Shown in pieces: positions 10,007-21,670 of a DNA stretch of 64,000 nucleotides. The DNA is taken from positions 21,691,063 to 21,755,062 of the forward strand of contig CM036179.1 in assembly GCA_020631735.1 (NCBI GenBank), read 5' to 3'. The translations under genes and the position numbers were made by a program. The first letter of the stretch is position 1. Each line of letters begins with the position of its first letter. The notes under the pieces were generated by a model that did no database searches, was not told the DNA's origin, and saw only the letters and a list, made by a program, of their open reading frames with translations. The DNA comes from Saccharum officinarum. Lineage: Eukaryota; Streptophyta; Magnoliopsida; Poales; Poaceae.

Positions 10007-11010
10007 GGCGGTCCCAATAGTGCATTTATATTGGTTTCTATGTGTATTAATTAGTTTGTTACATAAATATTTTGCTGATGTGTCACTAGATTAATCGAAA
10101 AGAGATGAAAAAAAAGAAGGAAACCGTTTCCCGGAGCAGAAACGGAGTCTCCGCGCGGACCGAGACGCTGGGAAACGAGAAAAATCCCGTTGGGGAGACC
10201 CAGCTTGTGTCTATCCCAGATCCCTTCCTCACGCGCTCGCTTCGTGCCAGCGGACTTGCATCACTTGCTCGTAGGCAAGGCGTGTAGCAGCAGTCCTGCA
10301 TAGCGCCATGAGGCTAGGCCTCCTGCCTTACATCTACGCGGCCATCTCGCCGTCCGAGTCCGGCACCGCGGCACCGGCGTTTCACGGCCAAGAAGCAAAC
10401 GCCAACGCGGCGGTGGCGCAGTGGATTCCATCTGCTGTAGGATCCGTTGCTGCCGGCCTGGCCACGTAGCTGCATGCAGAAATAGTGCCCGCCTGCGCAA
10501 GCTCCTCCATGTGCGCCCGCCTACGCGCTCGCTCGCCTGCGCTCGTGTGCTGGCCTCCGTGCTGGCTCGCGTGTTGGCCTCCGCCCTCGCTCGCCGGCCA
10601 CGCGCGCTCGCTCGCTCGCGCACTGGCAGCCACATGCTCGCCTGCGCTCGAGTTGCGTGCTGGCCGCCGCGTTCGCTGGCTGCCGCCACTGCGTGGGCTT
10701 GCAAGCACGCCAGCCGCTCCTGCGTGCGCTTCCTCGCTCCGCTACGCTCCCTCGCATGCTGGCCGCCGCGTGCTCTTGCACGCACGATTGCCCGCCCGCC
10801 GCCGCACGCGTTCTCTTCATTTGTGGTTGGGAGAGAACGAGAGCAGAGAGAGTATGGGAGGGAGCAACAGATAAGGGAGAGATATTAAAAAAAGATTAAT
10901 ATTTATTACGCAAAGACTCTTTCCATCGTGTGAGATAGTTTCTATTGATGGATTTTTTATTGACATAGTTCTCTTGAAAAATGTGTATAGTTTCATCCAC
11001 TGGGACTGCC
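10007..11010 (-). mobile_element. non-autonomous TIR element with GC-rich cargo (complete copy)
   Basis: The left end GGCGGTCCCAATAGTG and the right end, read inward, GGCAGTCCCAGTGGAT form terminal inverted repeats. Flanks TGAG and CGAG suggest a 3-4 bp target duplication. The same flanks are joined without the insert at 4,560-4,575. The interior from about 10,220 to 10,830 is GC-rich and is the reverse complement of 1,430-2,000. No transposase is present. The architecture is MITE-like ends around captured-looking sequence. A 3-bp duplication and GG-starting ends point towards Harbinger, but the assignment is not firm. Confidence 0.6.
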
Positions 11011-11011
11011 C

Positions 11012-11485
11012 GAGAGGGAGTATTTGGCTTTAAATGAGCTATCATGTTCTCGAAAAACGCGTCAAAGAACGGCTTCTCGAAAAAGATGAGCTATCTCGTG
11101 GTAAGATTACGTGTTTTATGGTACGGTGCGGATACTCTACGACAATCTTTGACTCCCACCTTATAAGAGGAGGAAGGGACTTTTAGAGACGCAGCTCACA
11201 TCGGTAAGTTACACCTTCAAAAAAGAGAGAATGAAGTGCCTTTTAGATTGATGGCTCATATGGACCACAAAGGTAAGTTGGGCTTTTATAAAGATAGATA
11301 AAAGGAAATGGAGATTGAAGATGATATCTTATACTATAAGCATGTAAGGATTTTGATCACAAGAATGCAAAAGTGTCTATTCCATCTATCTTCGCAAGAC
11401 CCTTCTGTACTCGAAGCCAGCAGCCTATAATTTTTAGTTCTCCTCGTTTTATTCCAGTGTAAAATAAAGAATTCTCTCAAAACGA
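11012..11485 (+). repeat. AT-rich module, copy B
   Basis: Reverse complement of 748-1,238 and homologous to 4,570-4,975. It ends AATAAAGAATTCTCTC, continuous with the sequence that the solo LTR interrupts in copy A. Non-coding. Confidence 0.6.
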
Positions 11486-12045
11486 TATATGGTCCTAAGG
11501 TATTGTGATGCACTGGGGCTTCGAGCCTATTGTTCTAAAACAATAGATTTTTTCTACGGACAACTGGAAACTTCACTATTTTCCCCATGATTAATCGATC
11601 TGATAACAAAAACTATATAACTATGAACGCTGAACGCACTTATATCAGAGTGTAATCAACCTGAAAGAGACTGCTCAAGCTCAGCTGAACTAGAAGATGA
11701 GGTCGAACATCGTCCATAGAAGGTTTACCCGTTTCTAATGTGTATATTTGCTAAATGGCACAGTGTCCTTTTCATAGGTTCATTTCGTAGTTGCTACAGT
11801 ACAAGTATGATTTGCAGTAAAGAGCATGTTGTCTTTTTTTTCCTGCTTAGCACAACTCTAGCTCCAAGATTCATGTTGGATTTATAGTTAATATTTGATT
11901 GAAATTATAAACACAATGAGTCATGTAAATTCACTTGATAGGCTCCAGATCTGTTACACATAGATGGCATGTTTTATTATTCATATGTTTTTGGGACTTT
12001 TTTCTTTTATATATGTCATTGTGGGTATTTCAATTAAGAAAATAG
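11486..12045. other. intergenic, nothing recognised
   Basis: AT-rich, with no ORF above about 60 codons and no recognisable element ends. Confidence 0.4.
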
Positions 12046-12182
12046 ATTCAATGATCTATCTAATGATACTAATTATGTACTATAAATATTGATATTTTTT
12101 AATATATTTTTTGGTCAAAGTAAAAAAGTGTTTGACTTCTTGAGAAACGAGAATGATACTTATTTTGGAATGGAGAAAGAAT
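12046..12182. mobile_element. truncated Stowaway-like MITE
   Basis: GATTCAATGATCTATCTAAT and the following TTTTTTGGTCAAAGTAAAA match, in inverse orientation, the internal part of the element at 29,945-30,200. The right end TTATTTTGGAATGGAGAAAG resembles a degenerate Stowaway terminus followed by TA. The other terminus is missing. Confidence 0.45.
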
Positions 12183-12234
12183 AAAGATACAACAGAGAAG
12201 AGAGGATGAGAGTTTATTTGTCATTTTTTCTTAA

Positions 12235-12600
12235 CTAGAAGAATACCCCACGTTGCTGCGGGAATTGCAGATTAGTAGATTGCGTGGCATGATGAGACGG
12301 ATAACAAAATACTTATGTGTCTTGCTGACGTGGACATTACAATTGTATGGACTAGTGAATTTTAATTGTTTGTGATAGTACATTGCCTAGTGGACAACCT
12401 GCATGTTAAGAGAAATAGGTGACTCGCCGACGTGGACATTATAATTGCATGTGCTCGTGGATTTTAATTGTGTGTGACAGTGGATTGCTTAGTTGGACAG
12501 CTTGCATGGTGAGAGAAAGAGGTAGTGGGGTTTTGTTTTATAAGGGTATAAGAGTATAAACACATCAAAGCCGAATGCCAACTTTGCTGACGTGGACAAG
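12235..12600 (-). mobile_element. Helitron-like 3-prime end with 102-bp-period internal repeats
   Basis: Read on the minus strand, GCAGCAACGTGGGGTATTC ends in TTCTAG followed by T. This is the GC-rich hairpin plus CTAG terminus typical of plant Helitrons. Inside it, GACGTGGACATTA(C/T)AATTG recurs at 12,327 and 12,429, a 102-bp period, and a partial third copy, GACGTGGACAAGG, follows near 12,588. No 5-prime TC end was located, so the extent to the right is unknown. UGT copy 1 begins within 250 bp. Confidence 0.5.
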
Positions 12601-12661
12601 GGTCCTCTGAGTTCGTATTTCCAAAAGGTAGTAGTTTTGGCCCGCAATCCTAGATCCGCCG

Positions 12662-12670
12662 TATATAATA
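12662..12670 (+). promoter_or_regulatory. TATA box candidate of UGT copy 1
   Basis: TATATAATA lies about 165 bp upstream of the ATG at 12,832, at plausible spacing for a short leader. A transcript starting 25-35 bp downstream would first meet the ATGs at 12,792 and 12,801. Those are in the reading frame of the UGT C-terminal part, not of its N-terminus. Confidence 0.45.
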
Positions 12671-12831
12671 AGAAGAAAACAAACTCAAGTATTTTTTTCG
12701 CAAGCAATTTCCAGTCGAAACTTTCTACCACTCTTAGTGGCCCAAACAAATTGGTTGCCACTTGAGTGGCCAACATTATTCATCCATCCGGATGCTCCCC
12801 ATGTTCCTTGCCACTCGCCTCTACGTCGACA

Positions 12832-14330
12832 ATGGTGGGCACGGAGCACGCCCTCTCAGCTTCCTCGATAGCGACACCGCCTCCTCCGCCACACTTCGTC
12901 CTGGTCCCTCTCGTGGCGCAGGGCCACGTCATCCCGCTGGTCGACCTCGCGCGCCTCCTCGCGGAGCGCGCGCGAGCGTGGTCACCACGCCGCTCAACGT
13001 CGCGCGGCAGCGCGGCGTCGCCGAGCAGGCCGCGCGCGCTGGCCTGCTCCTCGAGTTCGTCGAGCTGCCCTTCCCGCCGGCTGACTCTAGTCTGCCCCCC
13101 GACTGCAAGAACGCCGACATGCTCGCCAACAACAGCCAGTTCCTCCCCTTCTTCTTGGAGCTGCGGGAGCTCGCCGGCCCGTTCGACGCCTACGTGCGCT
13201 CGCTGACGCCGCGCCCCAGCTGCATCATCTCTGACTGGTGCAACCCGTGGACGGCCGGCGTGGCCAGGAACCTCGGCATCCCGCGGCTGTTCTTCTACGG
13301 GCCGTCGTGCTTCTTCTCTCTCTGCGACCTCCAGGCCTCCAACCACGGCCTGCACGAGCGGATAGCCGCGGGCGGCGACCAGGACAAGCATGCCGCGCCG
13401 GAAATGCCCGTGCCGGTTGTGGTGACGAAAGCCACCGCCCCCGGTTTCTTCACCCACCCAGCGACCCGGCTGCTGCGCGATGAGGCCATGGAGGCCATGC
13501 GCACAGCCGATGGCGCAGTCGTGAACACGTTCTTGGACCTCGAGGCCCAGTTCGTGTCGCGCTACGAGGCGGCACTGGGCAAGCCGGTGTGGACGCTCGG
13601 CCCGCTCAGCCTCTGTAACCGGGACGCCGAGGCCACGGCGTCGCGCGGCAAGGTGGCCGCCGGCGCCGCTGGCCAGCAGCAGGCCATCACGGCGTGGCTG
13701 GACAAGCAGGCCCCCGGCTCTGTCGTGTACGTTAGCTTCGGTAGCGTCGCGCGCAAGCTCCCCAAGCAGCTGTTCGAGATCGGCCATGGCCTCGAGGACT
13801 CCGGCTGGCCATACCTCTGGGTCGTGAAGGAGTCCGAGGCAAGCACGGCGGAGGTGCAGCGGTGGCTACAGGATCTGGAGGCGCGCACGGCCGGGCGCGG
13901 CCTCGTGGTCCGCGGCTGGGCGCCGCAGCTGGCCGTCCTGTCACACCGCGCCGTCGGCGGATTCGTCACGCACTGCGGGTGGAACTCTCTCCTCGAGGCC
14001 ATCGTGCATGGCGTGCCGGTCGTGACGCGGCCACACTTCGGGGACCAGTCCTTCAACGAGCAGCTGGCCGTGGACGTGCTCGGGGTCGGCGTGCCCATCG
14101 GCGTGACAGCTCCGGTGTTCATTCTGGACGACGAGTCCGTGGCAGTCGTGCGGGGCGTATTCGCGTTGATGGGGGGAGGGGAGACGGCTGACGAGAGGAG
14201 GAGGAAGGCCAAGGAGTACGGGGAGAAAGCTCACAGGGCCATGGAGAAAGGAGGCTCGTCCTATGAAAACTTGACACGGCTGGTACAAAGCTTCATGCGG
14301 AGTGAAATCAAAGAACACCAGGACAGATGA
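12832..14330 (+). CDS. UDP-glycosyltransferase copy 1, frameshifted (probable pseudogene)
   Basis: Plant family-1 glycosyltransferase, UGT73-like by overall resemblance. Such enzymes transfer a sugar from a UDP-sugar to small lipophilic acceptors in the cytosol. From the ATG at 12,832, one frame encodes the N-terminus with PPPPPHFVLVPLVAQGH (the GH histidine is catalytic) up to LLAER. After 12,966 the homologous protein continues in another frame (SVVTTPLN...) to the stop at 14,328-14,330. Copy 2 has 15 bases between the GAG and AGC codons here, and this copy has 8: a 7-bp deletion in a CG-rich run. The C-terminal part is intact: SDWCNPW carries the partner aspartate, and a full 44-residue PSPG box spans 13,917-14,048, ending GDQ with the W22 typical of glucose users. 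R replaces the usual W at box position 38, and about 4 residues are missing near the C-terminus. There are no introns. An assembly or sequencing error in the CG run is the main alternative. Confidence 0.85.
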
Positions 14331-14443
14331 CTAGCGTGTTTCTGCATTTCTTGAACTCTTCGAATTCGGTGGAATTGCCGATAATGTGTTGGTATCATAT
14401 TCATATTCTCCTGAATATTTAGTGGCCTCAGACTCATGTACTG

Positions 14444-14712
14444 TACTCTTTATGTCCACAAAAGAAAAAAGAATACAACTATGGGATTTATGTAAGTCAA
14501 ATTAACTTAATTTGGACTAAATTTATAGTGAATAATATTAGTAACATTTATGTCTCCAACTAGATTTACTATGAAAATATATTTCATAACTAATTTAATG
14601 GTACTTATCTTGTATCATAAATGTTATTACTTTTTTATATAACTTTGGTTAAACTTGAAATCATTTGACTTCTCGAAAAATGATAATTGCATCATTTTAT
14701 AGATGAAGGGAA
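14444..14712. mobile_element. diverged Stowaway-like MITE
   Basis: AT-rich, with the internal ATGTTATTACTTTTTTATAT and TTTGGTTAAACTTGAAATCA blocks of Stowaway relatives. The ends CTTTATGTCCACAAAAG and TATAGATGAAGGGAA are degenerate inverted repeats next to TA. It lies about 110 bp past the UGT copy 1 stop and may overlap its 3-prime UTR. Confidence 0.45.
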
Positions 14713-14830
14713 TATCTTTCGTGATGTGTCTCGATCATAGTATAATGTTCATCTCCAAAAGAATTATTTTGTTTTTTAATATTAGTACTCATTAATATAT
14801 ATAAGTTCAGATTGTGTGACTACTCTAGGG

Positions 14831-14944
14831 TCGGCCCTGTTCGCTTGTCTTACTTTTTCAACGAATGAACAGTGTTTTTTTCTCACAACAAATCAGCGAA
14901 CAATACTTTTAGCCATGACTTATCAGCCAAGCGAATAGAGCCGA
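14831..14944. mobile_element. short hAT-like MITE
   Basis: The ends TCGGCCCTGTTCGCTTG and TCGGCTCTATTCGCTTG (read inward) match at 15 of 17 positions. At 114 bp it carries the AATCAGCGAACAATA and TTATCAGCCAAGCG blocks common in grasses. No clear 8-bp duplication. Confidence 0.6.
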
Positions 14945-15203
14945 AGTACCAAGCTTATGAATCCCATTATGATCTTCCGTTTCGGTACCAACTGTAATGG
15001 CTGATCCATCCCATTTGACTCCTTGATTCTTGTGTTTCCATGTTCAGGGTCAGCCAACACTGGAGAACAAATTTATACTTCACAACTAAGTGGCCTCCAT
15101 CCACATCATACCTCTAGCAGACTGGACACCATACCTCTCCGACTTATATTTGTTCACAGGGGAAGGCTATTTTGCGCAAGGGTGTTGTGAGGGGGATTCT
15201 TTA

Positions 15204-15281
15204 AGCCTACAAGGAATTCCATTAATAACCGACCGTTTTGATTCTTTAGAATAACATGATGAATTTAGTAGATCCTTTTGA
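15204..15281 (+). pseudogene. psbE: psbE 3-prime fragment (cytochrome b559 alpha), nuclear pseudogene
   Basis: The C-terminal 25 codons read QGIPLITDRFDSLE, a stop, HDEFSRSF and the normal TGA. The internal TAA at 15,252-15,254 sits where the plastid gene has a glutamine codon, consistent with a single C-to-T change. Only the tail of the gene is present, so it is non-functional. Confidence 0.85.
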
Positions 15282-15292
15282 GGAGGCCCTCA

Positions 15293-15551
<259 letters not shown>

Positions 15552-16787
15552 GAGAAAGAATCATATTCCAATCAAGACTGTGTTTTATTTTCCAACTACT
15601 TCTTCAATTGAGAGAAAGAATCCTATTCCAATCAAGACTGAATTCGGGAAGCATCCATAAAAAAGTCCAGCGGGAAATCAACACCACCATGGAGGACCCG
15701 AACCCTAGGAGGGCCCCGACCTGACGGCTTCCCACCCGCCGCCGGCGCGGCGCTTGTCGCGACCTAGGCACCGGCGCCCCCTGCCCCTCCCTTCCCCTCC
15801 CCCTCCCCGCTAGCAGTAGTAGATCTGCGGGCGTCCTCGACGGATCCAAAGCACCAGCACCCCCGCGGCCCTCCACGCCACCACCGGCGCCGAGGTCGAC
15901 CTCCGCCGCCGCCCCGTCCTCGCTGCCGGCGTCGCCGGTCTCCTCTGCCGCGGCCACCACCCGCATCATGCCTGCCCACGCGGGATCCGTGGCCTTAGGC
16001 GCGCCTTCACCTCTGCGAGACCCCCCGGCCGCCCGCGTCGCCGCCGACACCGGAGACCGCCGCCGTGGACGCCACCGCCAACAGCAGCAGCCTCATGGCT
16101 GTCCACGTGGGTCCAGTGCTCCTACCCCTCCATGGTCTTCCACGCCACCGCCGCAGTTGAGGCCGGGCTCCGCCACCACCCCGCCCCCGCCGACGACGAC
16201 ACTGGGCCACACAGCCGTGGCCACCACCAATGTTGAGCCCACCTCCACAGGATGTAGCACTTGGGGCGCCTCTGCACATCCCCTCTCCATCACAGCCGTC
16301 GCCGACATCGGGATCCACACTCTCGCCGAATGCGGCTCCGTTCTACCCGTCTTCGGGAGGGTGCATGAAGCGTCGTCGGTGGGTGGACAACAACGGTGAG
16401 GAGTCCAACGACAACCACCCCACAACCTACCTGGATGCTGTCCGTCGACCGGCGAAGCTGGTAACTGCGTCCCCGCCGCGCGCCCAGATTCGATCAATTG
16501 TGGTTCCGGGCGGCGCGGACACGGGACGTCAGGGACATGGCCGAAGCCGTCGGAGTCGCAGATGGCTGCGTCCATAGCTGCTGCGCGTCATACCTACTTG
16601 ACTAGTGGAGGGCCACGTCCTGACCCGCCAATGCCTCGGCTAGCGCAGACGGGTCTCCGCTCCCAATGCTAATGGGTGGTAGGAGATCCTCCCCTGGCCA
16701 GAGACGCAACCTGCGGCTGCCTCGGTTGAGCCTCGCCCAGAGCAACTCCCGTAGGCCCAGAGGATCCCCGCAGAGCTTCACGATAGA

Positions 16788-16886
16788 TGTTTCAACTGCC
16801 TCTCCTACTCTCACAGAGTAGCGACTTGCTGGTTGCCATGGCGTTGTTTGCGCTGCCACGACTTTGGCCACCTCGCTAGGGACTGC
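16788..16886 (+). pseudogene. LINE ORF1 double CCHC zinc-knuckle region
   Basis: The frame encodes CFNCLSYSHRVATC, five residues, then CLRCHDFGHLARDC. Both are exact CX2CX4HX4C nucleic-acid-binding knuckles, as in the ORF1 protein of grass LINEs. Upstream, YLDAVRRPAKLV (about 16,429) is another piece of this ORF1 type in a different frame. A TGA follows at about 16,947, just before the copia insertion. The ORF is broken by frameshifts and cannot give a full ORF1 product. Confidence 0.75.
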
Positions 16887-16957
16887 ATGCGAACCAGGTC
16901 GATCTGCTGCGACGACGAGGGCAAAGGGTGGCGCTGCTCGTGGATATGAGCCACCGG

Positions 16958-18878
16958 TGAAAGGTCTTGATGGCTAGAGGGGGTGAATAGCCTTTTAAAA
17001 ATTTCTACAAAGACAAGCTAAAAAATTTTATCAATATAACAAATAGCGAGATGCGTGTTTTGCCTAGCCTATGGGGTGTTTGCAAGCCACCTATCCAATT
17101 CACAATTCTAGTAAATTTGCACTCAACCGCACAAGTCAAACCGAGAAGGAAAGTACAACTAGCAAGCTACACAAAAAGGCTACTCTAGCAAAGTAACTAA
17201 GAAAGTAAAGATAACTAAGAAAGTAATGCGGAGTTGAGTTAGGAGAGTTTCACCGAGGGGCGAAGTATTGAGCCAACCAATATGATCAACAATGAATTCC
17301 AAGACAACCGAACACCGGGATCAATTAATCACAATATGAAAGTGATGACATGAAGATTTATCCCGAGGTTCACGTGCTTGCCGGCACGCTAGTCCCCGTT
17401 GTGTCCCTCTTTACCACGTGGTTCGGTGGCTAATCGGTCTCACACCGAGCCTCTCAAAAGGCGCTACAAGAACCTACCAAATGGCAAAAGGTTGCAATGA
17501 CACGAGCAATTTACTAATGTTGCCTTTGGCAATTCGCCGAGGTAGGCACAAACCCCTCACAATCACCAGAGGTGGCCAAGAACAATCACCAACTCTTGCC
17601 AACGCCTCCAAGCTGCTCCAAGCCGTCTAGGTGGCGGCAACCACCAAGAGAAATAAGAATCCCGCAGCAAATCAACAACCAAGTGTCAACTAGATGCAAT
17701 CTCACAATGCAAATGCACTTGGATCACTCAATCTCACTTTGAATATGCAAAGAAGCAAGAGAGATGAGTGTGAGGGGAGTTGCTTAGCTCAAAGTGCTCA
17801 CAAGTATGTCAAATGTTCAAGAGTAAGAGCCTTGAGCCGGCCAACGAGTATTTATAGACGTACCCCTTCGAATATAGCCGTTACTCACTTGAAACAACTG
17901 AAGTCACGCTGACCGGACGCGCTGGTCAAACTGACCGGACGCTCCGATCGCACAACGGCTATTTTCACGAAACACCGACCGGACGCGCTGGTCGCAACGA
18001 CCGGACGCTCCGAGCTTGACCGGAAGCACTGGTCCCGAGATGGACCGGATGCGCTAGTCAAGTCTGAGCAGCGCTCAACGGAATGGTGACCGGACGCGCT
18101 GTAGAACTGACCGGACGCCACAGTGCCAGCGTCCGGTTGGAGTCCAGTAAGCTCCCTGATCGACCGGACGCGTCCAGTCGACTGTGACCGGATGCGCCAC
18201 CGCGTCCGATCAACAAACCAAAAAACGCGAAGACGCTGAACGCTGACCGGACGCGTCCGGTCAAACAGAGACCACATCCGGTCCAGCGTCCGGTCACCAC
18301 TGTGACATCCGTTCGCTTTCGTTCGAATTCCGACTTTCGGCGTAGTGGAAAATAGTCGTTTCAACTCCTCGAAAACGCCTGAATCTCGCCTCGCAAGCTC
18401 GACGGGAGGGAGAGAGGACCCCAAATCCTCTCTATCGCTCAAACTCCACCGCCATCGCAAATGTGCTAACACCACCAAGTGATCACGTCATGTGCGAGTG
18501 TGTTAGCATTTTCACAATTATTTTTTGAGGCGTTATTAGTTCTATCCAAATGCATATGATTATGAAATGCACACCTAGAGGCACTTAGGAGTTCAATAGC
18601 CGCGTCATTCCTCTCTTTATATATAGTACGGCTATCTATCCTATAATGTAACCACACCCACTAGGTGTCTTGGTTACTAAAACACAACCCTTAAGCATAT
18701 ATCTTTGCCTTGATCACGTAGGGTTGCATCCAAATCCAAGTGTGGCCATCATGATCACCATGTCCATCTTGCCACCAACCTTAGAATGTACTAATCCTCA
18801 TATGCTACATACAACTTAGGCATAGGATTAGTACTTAGGCATTGTTACTAATTACCAACACCAAACATAGAGCTTTCA
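16958..18878 (-). repeat. copia 3-prime LTR
   Basis: Nearly identical to the other LTR. It contains tandem-like GACCGGACGCGCTGGTC motifs around 17,920-18,300 and, on the minus strand, a TATAAATA box at 17,849-17,856. Confidence 0.95.
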
Positions 18879-18890
18879 ATCTCTCCCTTG
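18879..18890 (-). promoter_or_regulatory. copia polypurine tract
   Basis: On the minus strand CAAGGGAGAGAT directly precedes the 3-prime LTR (TGAAAG). This is the expected plus-strand primer site. Confidence 0.8.
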
Positions 18891-20005
18891 TTGGTAATTG
18901 GTGACAACCATTTCATAAAGATATTATGATAAAATTTTGATTGAACCATGTCACATTGTCCAAGTATATTACCATGTGTAAGAATTATGGACATGTGATC
19001 ATGAATTCAAATTGATAGCAATGGCTCCCCCTACATGTATGCTATATGTTTGGATTTAGGAAGCATACATGCTTAGATAGGAAAAAATAGGAGCATTGAC
19101 TATCAATAGGTGCTAAGTGTTTTAGATTATAGACCTTTGAAGCGTGATACCATCGGAGTAGCGATAAACACCATCTTAGCACCTTATGTAGTTAGATACC
19201 ACTTGGAAAAGCACAAACATAACTAAAGACCTCGTGAGATCAACATTATAAGCAAGGTTCTAGTACCACTTTGAAAGACATGAAGCAAGAAGAATCTAAC
19301 TACTTCCTATTCATGCTAGTACCTCAATATACCATTCAATTGTATACTAGCAAGTCACCACACAAGCAATGTATCGGAGAAAAAGAAATGCATAACCATG
19401 CATCATACATATGAAGTGCACATGGAAATGCAACAATCATGTTTAAGAGCTTGCTCCCCCTACTTGTGTGCTCAAAATTTTAGTTGATCCCCTTCTTTTA
19501 TCAATTCTCCCCATTAGATTTTCTCCCCCTTTAGAATCTATCTTTGTGAACAACATTTTCTCCCCCTTTGGCACCAAAGACCACAAGGGACCAATTTTAG
19601 ATAGATTATCATGTAGAATTATAGGGTGAGGATCAAGTTTGTGATTCAACCTAGATTGCTTGCACAAATAAAATGCTTCGGTTTGATCCAAGGGCAAGCT
19701 TCTTCACACCTCACTAGAAGGGTTATCATGCACCATGTTGAAGCAAATATTTAGACAAGTTTTCTAGATTAAACACTTAGGATCACAAGCGCTCAAACAA
19801 GTTATATGCTACCACTAGATCATACAAGTCATGGAAACAATAGTGGCACCATATATACTTCAAATTCATTTGATTTTCATGAATGAGCCTAGAACATAAG
19901 AAATCATGACTAGATGCACTAAACAAGTCCGTAGCATAGAATGTATGACATGTCAACCAATTGTACCTTGGTGCTCGAAGGAGGGACATGTCATTATGGG
20001 GTGCA
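18891..20005 (-). other. copia 3-prime non-coding region with extra purine-rich tracts
   Basis: Between RNase H and the 3-prime LTR lie about 1.1 kb without a convincing ORF. On the minus strand there are several tracts such as AAAGGGGGAGAAAAT and GTAGGGGGAGC around 19,455-19,575 and near 19,025. Multiple PPT-like tracts downstream of RNase H are a known trait of the SIRE group. No env-like ORF is seen. Confidence 0.6.
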
Positions 20006-21670
20006 TCAACTCATATTGGAGAAGTCAAGTATGTTCAACTCATTCTTTAGCTTGTGAAATCTCTTCTCATCAAGTGGCTTGGTGAATAGATCGGCTAGTT
20101 GATCTTCAGTGCCCACACTCTCAATAGCAATGTCACCCTTTTGTTGATGATCTCTAATAAAATGATGACGAACATCAATATGCTTTGTTCTTTGATATTG
20201 AACCGGATTGTTGGTTAGCTTCACGGCACTTTCATTGTCATATAGCAATGGCACATTCTTAAAATTGATTCCAAAATCCTTCAATGTTGCCTTCATCCAC
20301 AAGATTTGTGCACAACAACTACCCACGGCGATGTATTCGGCTTCAGCGGTAGATAGTGCAATACTATTTTGCTTCTTGGATGACCATGAGACAGGTGATC
20401 TTCCCAACAATTGACAAGTCCCAGAAGTGCTTTTTCTCTCCACTTTGTCACTGACACAGTTGGAATCTAAATATCCAACTAGCTCAAAGCTTGCACCTTT
20501 GGGATACCATAATCCAACATCTTGTGTGTGCTTCAAATACCTCAATATTCTCATTGTTGCCTTCAAATGACTTTCTCTTGGTGAGGCTTGAAATCTTGCA
20601 CTCATGCATACACTAAACATGACATCGGGTCTTGATGCCGTCACATAGAGTAGGCTACCAATCATTGATCTATAAAGCTTTTGATCTACCATGTTGCCAC
20701 TCTTGTCACTATCCAAACTTCCACTAGTGCCCATTGGGGTTGTAATGCCCTTTCCATCTTCCATGCCAAACTTCTTGAGCATATCTTTGATGTACTTGGT
20801 TTGGCTTACAAATGTTCCTTCCTTCATTTGTTTGATTTGAAGTCCAAGAAAGAAACTAAGTTCACCGATCATTGACATTTCAAATTCCTTTGCCATCATT
20901 TTCCTAAACTCATCACAATAATTTTGATTGGTTGAACCGAAGATGATATCATCAACATATATTTGCAATACAAACAAGTCTTTTCCAATCTTCTTGGTGA
21001 AGAGAGTAGTATCCACTTTGCCCATGATAAATCCTTTGGTTAGCAAGAAGTCCCTCAATCTTTCATACCATGCTCTAGGTGCTTGCTTCAATCTATACAA
21101 AGCTTTTCTCAATTTGTAGACATGATTGGGTTTCTTGTCATTTTCAAAACCAGGAGGTTGCTCCACATACACCTCTTCTTGAATGTACCCATTGAGAAAT
21201 GCACTCTTCACATCCATTTGATATAGCTTGATATTATGAGCACAAGCATAGGCAAGTAAGATCCTAATTGCTTCCAATCTTGCAACCGGGGCATAAGTTT
21301 CACCAAAGTCAAGACCCTCTATTTGTGTGTAACCTTGAGCCACTAGTCTTGCTTTGTTCCTTACTACTATTCCATCTTGATCTTGCTTGTTGTGAAAGAC
21401 CCATCTTGTTCTAATGACATTATGATCCTTAGGCCTCTCAACTAGTTCCCATACTTCATTTCTCTTGAAGTTGTTGAGCTCTTCATGCATTGCATTTACC
21501 CAATCCGGATCTCTCAATGCTTTATCAATGTCTTTGGGTTCTTCCATTGACACAAAAGAAGAGTGAGCACAAAATGATGCCAATCTTGATCTTGTTTGAA
21601 CTCCCCTTTGTATGTCACCAATGATGGAATCTAATGGATGGTCTCTAGCAATGTTGGTTGGTTGAAGCAC
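20006..21670 (-). pseudogene. copia pol: reverse transcriptase-RNase H
   Basis: 554 codons open. The RT core spans about residues 70-310, with catalytic D153 in [11 protein letters not shown] and the YVDD box at 238-241. RNase H follows from about 395, with STAEAEY at 440-446. The usual acidic YSDSD motif reads YLDSN here, so an RNase H site residue is altered. The C-terminal [13 protein letters not shown] and LADLFTKPL blocks are standard. This is the C-terminal part of the polyprotein. The frame opens after a TAA at 21,671-21,673 that interrupts continuity with the upstream linker, so it could not be made from the normal start without readthrough. Confidence 0.93.

Noticed and set aside
12780..14318. 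Long minus-strand ORFs opposite UGT copy 1 (for example 12,780-13,787).
   Set aside because: Shadows of the GC-rich UGT coding sequence. The plus strand carries the family motifs.
18891..20005. An envelope-like ORF in the SIRE-type element.
   Set aside because: Only short ORFs (84 codons at most on the coding strand) and purine-rich tracts are present.
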